A stretch of DNA of 64,000 nt from Candidatus Gastranaerophilales bacterium (GCA_944324405.1 CALUWF010000001.1:1-64000), one strand, 5' to 3'; counted from the first letter of the stretch, positions 34,945 through 44,722 are shown. A program made the numbers and translations. Notes: generated from the letters alone by a model not told the origin.

Positions 34945-37328
34945 ATGATATTAGTCAAAATCAAAACACAAAGGGGTTTTACTCTTGCAGAACTTACACT
35001 TGCAGTTTTTATAATTTCAATTTTAATTGTCGGCTTTGCACCAATTCTGACAAAAAGAATTCAGGATAACATAAAGGTATCAAACGCACTTTCAGCCGAA
35101 GGGGTTATGTATCTTTACGAAGAATGTGCGGACAAAAGCGAGTGTATGCCGGCAGCCGACGGATCGCGTACATATGATTGCAAATTCAGCGCTCCGGCAA
35201 ATGCAAAAACTATAAGCGCAGTGCTTGTTTCGGGCGGAGGAGGCGGTGCGGGTGCAACTGAAGCTGTTGTTACGCCTTATAACAAAACTGTTGCAAATAC
35301 AACAAACGGACAAAGTCAAAAACAAGAAATAAACATCGTCACAGGGATGGCTGACGTGACTGTGGAGCACATTAGCGGCTCCGGAGGAGGCGGCGGAGGG
35401 GGAAGCTGGGCTCAAAAAGCAGGGGGGCACCCACATCCCAAGCTGACTGTGATCCTTACAATGCAAAGTTCTTAACTGCCGCGCAGAATGGAGGCAGGGC
35501 GGTTTGCGTAACGAAATATAATATCGGAGATATTCCCAATGCGCCAAACGGCGGAATTGCAAACGGGGTAAATGTAGCAAGTGCAGGACAATCCTGCACA
35601 AGCGGAAATTGCTGTTGGAAAGGCAGAACCTCGGACAGCTGTGACAGAGATGGCTGCAATAGAACAGTATGTAACTGGAGGGCGGGGAACACTTCATGTA
35701 ACAATTTGGCATATTCTGGCTCAAATCCCGGTGATTGGCGCTATCCAAAAGAAAGCGAGATGAATGCTTGGAAAAATTATTTTGGAAGTATTAATGTAAA
35801 TTTATACACTAATGGACTTAACTTGTGCGGCAGCTCCAGAAACCAAGGTATGCCGCAGTGTGCAGGCTCATATAAATGTTGGGCTACCGCACAAGAAACC
35901 AAATGTCTGCCAGAATATTATTGGGTGCAAAGTGGCGGTTGGCAAGGCAAAATACCGGTATTTCAGATTGGCGGATGGCTTAACGGCCCCTATCATTATT
36001 ACAATCCGCAACCGTTTTCTGCGCGTTGCGTAACCGAAAAAGCGGCCGAAAAAAATTCGTCCTACTCCGGCGGCGGGGGCGGAGGAGCGCCATTTATTAA
36101 GAACTACATCATCCCTCAGGCTTTAATTCAGAGCGCTATTGGCGGAAAAATTATTCTCCACTCGGCAGCAGGGGCAAAAGGAGGAGATGCGGCAGATAAC
36201 TACGGTAAAAAGGCAGGTAATGGTGAAAACGGAGGTGAATCCTACATTGAAATAAGAGATAAATCAAATCAACTCATCTGGGGATTAAAAGTTCCCGGCG
36301 GAAACGGCGGCGCAGGTGCCGGAGAAAACGCATTCGGAGAAGGCGGAGCACAAAAAGTACAAAATTCTTGTCAAATTTATGAAAACAACTCTTGGAAAAG
36401 TACAAACTGTACAGGATACGGACAAAAAGGTGCAAACGGCAGCAGCATAAGCGGTGCGGATGAAAATACCTGTGCCGCAGGAGGAAACGGCGGCGGCGCA
36501 ATGTATAACGCGCAAAACTACACAGGCGGAGGCAGCGGGGGAAGCAACGGAGCTGTAAACGGCTCAACAGGCACGCTATTTGGTGCAGGCGGAGGAGGAG
36601 GTACCGTCAGTTTTAATTCAAATGGGAATGCGCTTAAAGGCAAGGGCGGCAACGGTGCAAACGGAGTTGTTGAAATAAAATACAATATTAACTCTCAGGC
36701 TGCGGCAGGCGGAGGAGGCGGCGGGGGAAGCTTTGCCAAAGTGAGAAATGTTATAGTCACCCCCGGAAGCACGTATACAATCCGCGTCGGCGGCGGGGGG
36801 CAGGGCGCAAGCGCCTCTTTTAACGGAGGTGACGGCGGTGATTCTTCAATTACCTTTGGCACACTAAACTATACCCTTAAAGGCGGCAAAGGCGGAAATG
36901 TCGGCACGTCCAGCACAACAAACGTGAGCCACGGCGCGGGAGGTGCGGGCGGAAATGTTATTCTAAGTAGCAGTTACAAAGCAGACAGTGAATATCACAA
37001 TGGAGAAGCAGGCTTTAAGGGAACAAATGCCGCAGATGGAAGCAAAAACTCCTGGGGCGGTAGAGGCGGAGAATCCGCAATAAAAATCAAAGGAGGATGC
37101 GGCGGGCTTTACTCAAATTCATCCGTTTGTACAAACCCAAATACAGACGGAATTTCCATTCCTTTTGAGGCACCTGTTGATGTTATTCAATATGTCGAAT
37201 ACGGCTCGGCAGGCGCAGGCGGCGGGGGCGGAGGATGGCACAGCGATATAAGCTTATATCCAAATCCCGGACGAGGCGGAAACGGACAGGATGGCTATGT
37301 TTACATTTACTGGGCAAAACAAAATTAA
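34945..37328 (+). pseudogene. Prepilin-like glycine-rich surface protein, copy 4 (type B'), frameshifted in a G6 tract
   Basis: Starts 3 bases after copy 3. The first frame (34945-35475) encodes the prepilin signal QRG/FTLAELTLAVFIIS, the glycine-rich start and SGSGGGGGGGSWAQKAGG, then stops. The homologous continuation (APTSQADCDPYNAKF onward) is in the -1 frame from base 35427 and stays open to 37328, ending GYVYIYWAKQN. The switch falls in GGGGGG (35422-35427); one more G would restore a 794-aa protein. No other lesion is seen, so a recent slip, phase variation, a -1 ribosomal shift or a sequencing error are all possible. N- and C-termini match copy 2. Confidence 0.8.
35422..35427 (+). other. 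G6 homopolymer at the frameshift of copy 4
   Basis: GCA GGG GGG CAC in the first frame; homology to copies 1-3 resumes in the -1 frame immediately after. A G7 tract would give an uninterrupted gene. Such tracts are classic sites of slipped-strand phase variation and of sequencing errors. Confidence 0.75.
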
Positions 37329-37335
37329 AAATTTT

Positions 37336-37370
37336 GCGCCATGACACAAATTTGCATGGCGCTTTTTTTT
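37336..37370 (+). terminator. Rho-independent terminator ending the prepilin cluster
   Basis: GCGCCATG (37336-37343) pairs with CATGGCGC (37355-37362), 11-base loop, followed by eight T. It separates the cluster from pnp. Confidence 0.92.
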
Positions 37371-37424
37371 ATTATAAAATTTTATTGAGATATAGAAGTG
37401 TAAAACATAGAAAGAAAAAAGAAG

Positions 37425-39575
37425 ATGACAATGATGACAGAAAAACCGGAAGTAAAAAAGATGGAAGTTACAGTCGGAGACAAGGTTGTAACTGTTGAAA
37501 CGGGCAAATACGCAAAGCAGGCGACATCCTCCGTAACTGTAAGATGTGAAGATACAATGCTTTTTATCCACGCGGTAGTAAGCAAAGAGCCGCGCGTGGG
37601 CATAGACTTTTTCCCGTTATTAATAGATTATGAAGAAAGAATGTCTGCAATAGGCAGAATCCCCGGCGGATACACAAGAACGGAAGGTCGCTCCAGTGAA
37701 AAGGCGATTTTGGTTTCAAGACTTATCGACAGACCCATTAGACCCTTGTGGCCCAAAGGTTACAGAAATGACGTACAAATTGTTTCGCAATTATTTAGCT
37801 ATGACCAAAAAAATCAGCCCGATGTATTATCAATCCTCGGCGCATCTGCCGCACTTATGCTCTCCGGCGCACCTTTTGAAGGACCCGTCGGCGCGATAAG
37901 AGTCGGCAGAATTGACGGCAAAATGATTGCAAACCCGACACATCAGGAGTGCGAAAAATCCGACATGGATATAGTTATCGCAGGAACGCACGACAGTGTC
38001 ATTATGGTTGAAGCGGGCTGCAAATTTGTAACGGAAGATGACATTATGGCGGCTGTTGAATTTGCACAGGTCGAAATAAGAAAACAGTGCGATGCACAGC
38101 TTGAATTTGCACGTGCTTGCGGCGTTGAGAGGGAAAACTTTGTAAATCCTTATGATACGTCGGAAATCGCACAGATTATAAAAGATAATACTTATGATAT
38201 GATTGTCGATGCTTATCACAATTTTGACAGAGAATACAGACAAAACAAACTTGAAGAAGCAAAAAACATCGTAAAAGAAAAAATCGAAGCGCTTGACGAT
38301 GAGCACCCGATTAAAAAAATGATGGAAGAAACGGGCATTGACTTTGTCGCAGAAGAGTTTAAGGCATTAGAAAAGAAAATAATGCGTGCAATGATTAAAG
38401 ACGAAGGTGTACGCGCAGACGGCAGAAAAGTAACCGACGTAAGACCCATTTGGTGTGAAGTCGGAGTCATTCCGCGCGCTCACGGTTCGGCAGTGTTTAC
38501 AAGAGGTCAAACACAAATATTATCCTGCGCAACTCTTGCAGGCCCCAATATGGCGCAAGAGCTTGACGGAGTTGACCCGCTGCTTAAGAAATCTTATATG
38601 CACAAATACATTTTCCCCGGGTTCTCTGTCGGTGAAGTAAAACCCCTGAGAGGCCCCGGGCGCCGCGAAGTCGGACACGGCAATCTGGCTGAGCGCGCTA
38701 ACGTTCCCGCACTGCCTGATGAAAAAAATTTCCCTTACGCAATTCGCGTAACGTCAGATGTGCTTGAATCCAACGGTTCAACCTCTATGGGTTCAACCTG
38801 CGCAAGTTCAATGGCGCTTATGGACGCTGGCGTTCCCGTAAAATGTATGATTTCAGGCGTTGCAATGGGTCTTATTAAAGAAGGCGACACGGATATTGTC
38901 CTTACCGATATTCAAGGCATTGAGGACTTTTTGGGCGATATGGACTTTAAAGTTACGGGCAATACGGAAGGTATCACGGCACTTCAAATGGATATGAAAA
39001 TCAAAGGCATATCTAACGAAACACTAAGACGCGCGCTGCATCAGGCAAAAGACGGCAGATTGCACATTATGGAATGTATGAAAGAAGCAATCAGCGCTCC
39101 AAGAGAAGATTTATCACCGTTTGCGCCAAGATTATACATGCTGACCATCCCGCAAGATGACATAGGAACGGTAATCGGGCCCGGCGGAAAAATGATAAGA
39201 AGCATAATTGACGCGTCAGGCGCTGAAATCGACATTCAGGACGACGGCACCGTAACCGTTACATCTAACGACAAAGAAGGTGCGGATATTGCAATTAAGA
39301 TGATTAAAGACCTCACCTTTAAGCCTGAAGTCGGCATGGTAATTAAAGGCAAAGTGGTAAGGATTATACCAATCGGGGCTTTTGTTGAACTTGCGCCCGG
39401 AAAAGACGGCATGGTGCACATTTCGCAAATTTGCCATGAACGCATTGACGCAATAGAGCCGCATTTGACCATCGGACAAGAAGTAATTGTCAAAGTCATT
39501 AAAATTGATGACAAAGGCAGAGTTAACCTTACAATTAAAGGAGTAAGCGAAGATGAGAAAGCTAATTGTCAATAA
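37425..39575 (+). CDS. pnp: Polyribonucleotide nucleotidyltransferase (PNPase)
   Basis: A 3'-5' phosphorolytic exoribonuclease in mRNA decay. The 716-aa protein has two RNase PH domains (second with VIPRAHGSAVFTRGQTQ and the active-site GDMDFKVTG region), a KH domain (IGTVIGPGGKMIRSII, about 565-580) and an S1 domain (GKVVRIIPIGAFVEL, about 640-705). It ends shortly after the S1 domain. The following lipoprotein gene starts inside its last 23 bases, so translation may be coupled. An ATG at 37434 is also possible. Confidence 0.96.
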   Translation: MTMMTEKPEVKKMEVTVGDKVVTVETGKYAKQATSSVTVRCEDTMLFIHAVVSKEPRVGIDFFPLLIDYEERMSAIGRIPGGYTRTEGRSSEKAILVSRLIDRPIRPLWPKGYRNDVQIVSQLFSYDQKNQPDVLSILGASAALMLSGAPFEGPVGAIRVGRIDGKMIANPTHQECEKSDMDIVIAGTHDSVIMVEAGCKFVTEDDIMAAVEFAQVEIRKQCDAQLEFARACGVERENFVNPYDTSEIAQIIKDNTYDMIVDAYHNFDREYRQNKLEEAKNIVKEKIEALDDEHPIKKMMEETGIDFVAEEFKALEKKIMRAMIKDEGVRADGRKVTDVRPIWCEVGVIPRAHGSAVFTRGQTQILSCATLAGPNMAQELDGVDPLLKKSYMHKYIFPGFSVGEVKPLRGPGRREVGHGNLAERANVPALPDEKNFPYAIRVTSDVLESNGSTSMGSTCASSMALMDAGVPVKCMISGVAMGLIKEGDTDIVLTDIQGIEDFLGDMDFKVTGNTEGITALQMDMKIKGISNETLRRALHQAKDGRLHIMECMKEAISAPREDLSPFAPRLYMLTIPQDDIGTVIGPGGKMIRSIIDASGAEIDIQDDGTVTVTSNDKEGADIAIKMIKDLTFKPEVGMVIKGKVVRIIPIGAFVELAPGKDGMVHISQICHERIDAIEPHLTIGQEVIVKVIKIDDKGRVNLTIKGVSEDEKANCQ

Positions 39576-40272
39576 AATTAAAAAAACATCTTTAATGTTA
39601 TGTGCACTGACGCTGGGCATACTCACACTTTCCGGCTGTTCAACATTGTCTTATGTCGGAGAAGATTACAATGCCAAAAACAGTGCATTAATCCAAACCG
39701 ATGAGATGTTTTATTTTTCAACATATAATAAAACTTCGCAAAGCGAAGAGATTTCAATGCGCGTAGGCATTTCAAAAACTCCGGTGCCTGACATGCTTGC
39801 AACATATGTTCAAATTAACAACAACTCAAAGACAACCGATTATGTCTTCTATACAAAAGACTTCAATATGAGCGCAAATGATATACCTGTTGATTTGATT
39901 TCTTCTTCAAATTACCTTGGCGCTTATCAAAGCTCCCAGGCAGGCGCTCTTGCCTCAATGTCGCAGACTTCAGGCGCGCTCAATAATATCGCAAATATCG
40001 CTAACACCTATCAGCGCTTAAACCAGACAAGCCCGATTGCCGAAACAACAAATGTTTCAACAAATGACGGAGCATACAAGCAAATAAGCGCGGTTGTAGA
40101 TGGCATAAGCCAGCACACAATCAACACTGCGGCTGTTGTTAAACCCGGTGAAAATAAATTTTTCTACCTCTTTATGAGAGATCCCGGTGTTTACCCCATA
40201 AATGTAACCTATAAAGATTTATCATACAGCTTTATGGTTAAGGGCAACGGTGTTCAGGAAGACGACGAATAA
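39553..40272 (+). CDS. Predicted lipoprotein
   Basis: A 239-aa protein with a lipoprotein signal peptide ending in LTLSGC (lipobox, Cys about residue 29). The mature part is Ser/Thr/Asn-rich with a helical middle (SSQAGALASMSQTSGALNN) and a beta-rich C-terminus. No family was recognised. It overlaps pnp upstream and the TadE-like gene downstream, which suggests it belongs to the same envelope assembly as the TadE/TadG-like proteins. Confidence 0.75.
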   Translation: MRKLIVNKIKKTSLMLCALTLGILTLSGCSTLSYVGEDYNAKNSALIQTDEMFYFSTYNKTSQSEEISMRVGISKTPVPDMLATYVQINNNSKTTDYVFYTKDFNMSANDIPVDLISSSNYLGAYQSSQAGALASMSQTSGALNNIANIANTYQRLNQTSPIAETTNVSTNDGAYKQISAVVDGISQHTINTAAVVKPGENKFFYLFMRDPGVYPINVTYKDLSYSFMVKGNGVQEDDE

Positions 40273-40789
40273 TAAAAAACAAAACTTTCGAGCCTTTGGG
40301 CAAAAACGCTCAAAGGCTCAACATCTTGTGGAATTTGTGCTATTTTTTCCTTTTTTAATAGGAATTATAGGGTTTTTGACGGAAATCGGCTACGGATTAA
40401 ATACCGGCATTGAATTGAACACTGCCTTAAATCGTGCCGTGAGTGCAACTTCGGCAGTCCAAAGAGATGAGAGTAATTCATCAATTCAAACAATTAATTC
40501 CGAAATCCAAACAAATGCATATAACATTCTTGTTTCAAGAAAAGTACCCTACGCAGACACTTTGAAAGTTGAAACACTTGAAACAGATGAATTTATAATA
40601 AGCATTGCGACATATTCCTACACTTACGCTTTTAAGCTTGTAAATTTATTTTTCAATGCAATACCTGAAGAATTTCACTTCAAATGCATTGCAATAAGCC
40701 ATAAGGCTCTTTTTATGCCAAATGATTTCAGTATTCAAAACTCAACTCTTAATGACGATTTTTACGGTTATTACGCACAAAATCCATAA
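40250..40789 (+). CDS. TadE-like pilus-assembly protein
   Basis: A 179-aa protein. After a basic N-terminus comes QHLVEFVLFFPFLIGIIGFL, matching the TadE membrane helix with its conserved Glu, then a soluble outer part. TadE/TadF pseudopilins act in Flp/tight-adherence systems. The start is GTG 40250, inside the lipoprotein gene, with AAGGG upstream. No tad ATPase or Flp pilin gene is nearby. Confidence 0.7.
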   Translation: MFRKTTNNKKQNFRAFGQKRSKAQHLVEFVLFFPFLIGIIGFLTEIGYGLNTGIELNTALNRAVSATSAVQRDESNSSIQTINSEIQTNAYNILVSRKVPYADTLKVETLETDEFIISIATYSYTYAFKLVNLFFNAIPEEFHFKCIAISHKALFMPNDFSIQNSTLNDDFYGYYAQNP

Positions 40790-40802
40790 AAGAAGGCGGG
40801 AT

Positions 40803-41645
40803 ATGAAACAAACAGGAAAAAGCAAAAATAAAAAACGCGCAAATGTTTCAATTATGGTGGCGGTATTTTGTTTTGCCTTTCTTGCTTTTTGCGCATTTTC
40901 AACCGATATGGCTTTTATAACAATGAACCGGGCAAAACTGCAAAGAGCAGTTGAAACTACTGCGCTTGCAAGTATTGCAAGATACGCATATGACGGCTAT
41001 GACAACAGCGAAGATTATTTTAATATGTACAAATCCGAACTTGACACCATAAAAGATGCACAGCTTGTAAAAGCGGACTACAAGACGGACGCAACAGGAG
41101 AACAAAAGGTAAAAATAAGTGCGCAGCTTGTTAACCCGACATATTTTCTAAAGTTTGCAGGCATTTTAAACATAAGAATAGAGGCAAATTCCTACGCTGC
41201 TTCCGCACGGCAAAGCGAAACGGAAATACACTCCGAGGACATAATAAGTTCAGACTATTTAATAACAGATAAAAAAGGCAGCGAAATAAAAATAAAGACA
41301 AATCCAAACACAAGCGGGTATTTTGTTTTTGCAGGGATAAAAGATGAAAATAATACATATATTTGGCAAGATATCGGCTGCAAGGCAGACGAACAGACTT
41401 ATTTAACAAATGTAGGCTCAAATACCTATAATATGATTTGCTCGCCTGAAGTTGAATTTGATTTTTCAAAAAACTGCACACCAAAAACAGATGTAAATGT
41501 TGCAAAATACATAAAAATTTACAAAGCAAACAACGGTGAATGCCAAAACGCCACAGGCACCCAGGAGCCGCCATATAATGGTGATGAAAATTACGAAATT
41601 GCGATTTTAAATAATGTAAAGCTGATTACAAAGGACGATTTTTAG
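40803..41645 (+). CDS. TadG-like (Flp pilus-assembly TadE/G-like) protein
   Basis: A 280-aa protein. RANVSIMVAVFCFAFLAFCAFSTDMA followed by NRAKLQRAVETTALA is the TadE/G-like N-terminal helix and its conserved amphipathic continuation. The rest is soluble, with few cysteines. ATG 40803 is preferred because AAGGCGGG precedes it; an upstream in-frame ATG would overlap the TadE-like gene. Predicted to work with the TadE-like protein in the envelope. Confidence 0.75.
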   Translation: MKQTGKSKNKKRANVSIMVAVFCFAFLAFCAFSTDMAFITMNRAKLQRAVETTALASIARYAYDGYDNSEDYFNMYKSELDTIKDAQLVKADYKTDATGEQKVKISAQLVNPTYFLKFAGILNIRIEANSYAASARQSETEIHSEDIISSDYLITDKKGSEIKIKTNPNTSGYFVFAGIKDENNTYIWQDIGCKADEQTYLTNVGSNTYNMICSPEVEFDFSKNCTPKTDVNVAKYIKIYKANNGECQNATGTQEPPYNGDENYEIAILNNVKLITKDDF

Positions 41646-41672
41646 GGTAAAATATAACTAAGGGGCAGGTTT

Positions 41673-44342
41673 ATGAGGAGTGAGGATAAAAAAACTTTAA
41701 TTTTAATTGACGGGCATGCGCTCGCGTTTCGGATGTTTTTTGCGCTTGAGCGCACCAATATGCAAACAACCGAACATGAGCCGACCTGGGCAATTTACGG
41801 TTTTTTTAAATCAATTTTCGACCTTTTATCCTCAAAATCCAAAGGCGGAGCAGATATTAAACCAAACTCAATTGCAGTTGCTTTTGATGTTTCAAGACAC
41901 ACCTTCAGACTTGAGAAATACGAGGATTATAAGGCAAACAGGCAAACCATGCCGGATACCCTGCGCTCGCAGCTTTCGCTGATTATGGACGGGCTAAAGG
42001 CTCTAAACATTCCGATTTACACAAAAGAAGGCTTTGAAGGCGACGATATTATAGGCACAATTTCAAAAAAAGCAAAAGATTTGGGGCATAAAACATATAT
42101 TTTAACAGGCGATAAAGACAGCTTTCAGCTTATAGATAAAGAAGGCGACATAAATGTTTTAATTCCTCAAAAAGGCGCTCTAAACTGCTATGGCTGGGAT
42201 GAAGTTATTGAAAATATGGGGGTAGAACCCTCGCAAGTTATTGACTACAAGGCTCTTTGCGGAGATACCTCAGATAATATCCCGGGAGTCAAAGGAATAG
42301 GTGCAAAGACAGCTTGTTGGCTTTTAGGGGAATACAAAACTCTTGACGGTGTTTATGAAAATATTGAAAACATTACTAAAAAAGCCATAAAAGAAAAATT
42401 AAAAGAACAAAAAGAAGCGGCTTATTTGTCACAATTTCTTGCAACCATTAAAAAAGATGTGGACATTAATTTTGATTTTTCGCGCACTTGCCTTGAAATA
42501 CCAAACAAGCAAGCAGTTGTGGACTTTTTCCAAAGTGTTCAATTTTTCAGCTTTGTAAAAAATATTGATAAATTGCTCGCCCCTTTTGAAACCTGCACTT
42601 CGGAAGATAAAGAAAAAAGCTTTGCAACCATAAAAGAAGAAGCCCCAAATGAACAGGTGCAGCTTGGGCTTTTTCAAACCGAAGAAAAAAAAGACGATGA
42701 AGAGATAAAAAAAATAACCGAGCAAGATGATATAGATACATTCTTGGAACAGATTAAAGAAGGGGATATAATAGCGCTAAGCGCGGCTTTGGCACAAATG
42801 CCTAATTCGATTTATCTTGCGCACAACAACTCCTGCGCGCTTTTAAGGAAAGATGACGAGCCGGTTTTAAAAATCCTTGAAAATGAAAATATTAAAAAAA
42901 TCGTCTGTGATATTAAAAACGAACTAAATTATATCAACCCAAAAGGCGTAATTGAAGATGTAATGCTCACAAGCTACATAAAAGACTCTTCAAGAAAACA
43001 CGATTTAATTTCACAAATACAGAACTATTTAAACTTCATGCCTGATGAAAACGACGGTTTTAAGCTAACCGGAAACATTTTAAAATTACACGATTTTTAC
43101 AAAACAGCTCTTGATAAAAAAGAAACAAAACTGCTAAATGAGGTTGAACTTCCTCTGGCCTACGTTTTAAAAGACATTGAGGACACAGGCGTAAGCCTTG
43201 ATGTTGCTTATTTAAAAACGCTGAGCGTAGAGATTGATAAAAAAATTCTTGATTATGAAGAAAAAATTTTTTCTCAGGCCGGCACAACCTTCAATATAAA
43301 TTCACCAAAACAAGTGTCGGATGTGCTTTTTAATGTTCTTAAAATTAAACCGGGCAAAAAAAATAAGACCGGCTTTTCAACATCGGCTAAAATTCTTGAC
43401 GAGCTTGCCTTGGAACATCAAATTGCAAGAGATATATTGGAACACAGACAGCTTATGAAGCTTAAAACCACATACATTGACAACCTGCCCAGACTCACAA
43501 AAGAAGACGGCAAAATCCATACCCATTTTAATCAAATAGTAACAACAACAGGCAGGCTTTCAAGTTCTGACCCAAATTTGCAAAATATCCCGGTAAGAAC
43601 GGATTTTTCAAACCGTATTCGTGCGGCTTTTGTACCTTCGGACAGAGAAAATTCCAGAATTTTCTCCGCTGACTACTCCCAGATTGAACTTCGGCTGCTT
43701 GCGCATTTTTCAGGCGACGAGGTTCTTATAAATGCGTTTTGTAACAACGAAGATATTCACCTTATAACCGCATCTAAAATTTTTGAAGTCGATAAAAAAG
43801 ACGTCACAAAAGAAATGCGAAGAAAGGCAAAAGCTGTCAACTTCGGGCTTATCTACGGGCAAACGCGCTATGGACTTGCTTCCGCTCTTAATATTACACC
43901 CATTGAGGCCCAGGAATTTATAGATAAATACTTTGCAACCTATCCGAAAATTAACACTTATATTAATAATACTCTTATTCAAGCGCATCAGGAAGGTTAC
44001 GTTGAAACACTCTATGGCAGAAAGCGCTATTTGGGCGCGGAATTAAACTCAAGGAATGCAAAAATAAGAGAATTTGCGCAGCGTGCCGCCGTAAATGCGC
44101 CATTGCAGGGCACAAGCGCGGATTTGATTAAAATGGCAATGGTAAAACTGCACGAAGATTTGAAAAACTACAAATCAAAAATCATTCTCCAGGTGCACGA
44201 CGAACTTGTGCTTGAAGTTCCGCTTGACGAACTTGAAGAGATTAAAAATCTCACAATAAAAGCAATGGAGCTAAATCAGCCCTTAAAAGTTCCGCTTAGG
44301 GTTGACACAAAATACGCAAAAACCTGGAGGGAAGGAGAATAA
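41673..44342 (+). CDS. polA: DNA polymerase I, with degenerate proofreading domain
   Basis: An 889-aa repair and Okazaki-fragment polymerase. The N-terminal 5' nuclease is intact (LIDGHALAFR, EGFEGDDIIGT, TGDKDSFQL, GDTSDNIPGVKGIG). The polymerase domain has motif A SADYSQIELRLLAH, motif B RRKAKAVNFGLIYG and motif C LQVHDELVLE. The 3'-5' exonuclease domain (about 350-500) is present as a fold but the DxE motif reads ALSAAL and other metal ligands are missing, so proofreading is probably lost, as in several other bacterial PolA proteins. Its stop overlaps the next start (TAATG). Confidence 0.95.
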   Translation: MRSEDKKTLILIDGHALAFRMFFALERTNMQTTEHEPTWAIYGFFKSIFDLLSSKSKGGADIKPNSIAVAFDVSRHTFRLEKYEDYKANRQTMPDTLRSQLSLIMDGLKALNIPIYTKEGFEGDDIIGTISKKAKDLGHKTYILTGDKDSFQLIDKEGDINVLIPQKGALNCYGWDEVIENMGVEPSQVIDYKALCGDTSDNIPGVKGIGAKTACWLLGEYKTLDGVYENIENITKKAIKEKLKEQKEAAYLSQFLATIKKDVDINFDFSRTCLEIPNKQAVVDFFQSVQFFSFVKNIDKLLAPFETCTSEDKEKSFATIKEEAPNEQVQLGLFQTEEKKDDEEIKKITEQDDIDTFLEQIKEGDIIALSAALAQMPNSIYLAHNNSCALLRKDDEPVLKILENENIKKIVCDIKNELNYINPKGVIEDVMLTSYIKDSSRKHDLISQIQNYLNFMPDENDGFKLTGNILKLHDFYKTALDKKETKLLNEVELPLAYVLKDIEDTGVSLDVAYLKTLSVEIDKKILDYEEKIFSQAGTTFNINSPKQVSDVLFNVLKIKPGKKNKTGFSTSAKILDELALEHQIARDILEHRQLMKLKTTYIDNLPRLTKEDGKIHTHFNQIVTTTGRLSSSDPNLQNIPVRTDFSNRIRAAFVPSDRENSRIFSADYSQIELRLLAHFSGDEVLINAFCNNEDIHLITASKIFEVDKKDVTKEMRRKAKAVNFGLIYGQTRYGLASALNITPIEAQEFIDKYFATYPKINTYINNTLIQAHQEGYVETLYGRKRYLGAELNSRNAKIREFAQRAAVNAPLQGTSADLIKMAMVKLHEDLKNYKSKIILQVHDELVLEVPLDELEEIKNLTIKAMELNQPLKVPLRVDTKYAKTWREGE

Positions 44343-44722
44343 TGAAAAAGATTTCAGTGCTTTTTAGTTTATTTATATTTACACTTATTGCAAACACAAG
44401 CGTAAGTGCAAATGAGTCGCTGCTTGCCTCCTGCAACAAGAATTACCCCATAAGTGCGGATAATTTATACTTGCTGACCCTAAGCGCAATAAATTCCACA
44501 GGGCAATATGAAGTAATAGAACTACAGTCAAAAAGCGGCTATATAATGTTTAAAATACTAAATAAAAGTTATATTGCGACAATTTCAAAAGAAGGTGCAA
44601 ATACTTCAAGCATTAAAATTCTGCCCGCCAACAGTGATTTTTCATCCGGCACAAGCATTCAAAAAGCAATTTTTGATACAATTGACCTAAATATTAATAA
44701 TATCCCGCAAAAGGTGCTCTAG
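44342..44722 (+). CDS. Small exported protein of unknown function
   Basis: A 126-aa protein with a signal peptide (about 1-23, ending SVSA). The mature part has two cysteine-free strand-rich halves and one Cys near its start; no domain was recognised. Its ATG overlaps the polA stop and its TAG is directly followed by the priA ATG, so it sits in the polA-priA transcript. Confidence 0.7.
   Translation: MKKISVLFSLFIFTLIANTSVSANESLLASCNKNYPISADNLYLLTLSAINSTGQYEVIELQSKSGYIMFKILNKSYIATISKEGANTSSIKILPANSDFSSGTSIQKAIFDTIDLNINNIPQKVL

Noticed and set aside
35092-35748. Minus-strand reading frame of 218 codons opposite the frameshifted prepilin gene
   Set aside because: It is a by-product of Gly/Cys-rich coding on the plus strand; the plus-strand homology to the sister genes continues through it.
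28080-36030. Diversity-generating retroelement acting on the Cys-rich modules
   Set aside because: The modules resemble domains that such elements can target, but no reverse transcriptase, template repeat or adenine-specific changes were seen; the two shared copies look identical, which fits gene conversion.
27587-37328. CRISPR-like or tandem DNA repeat array
   Set aside because: The repetitive look comes from glycine codons; there is no regular unit-spacer pattern.
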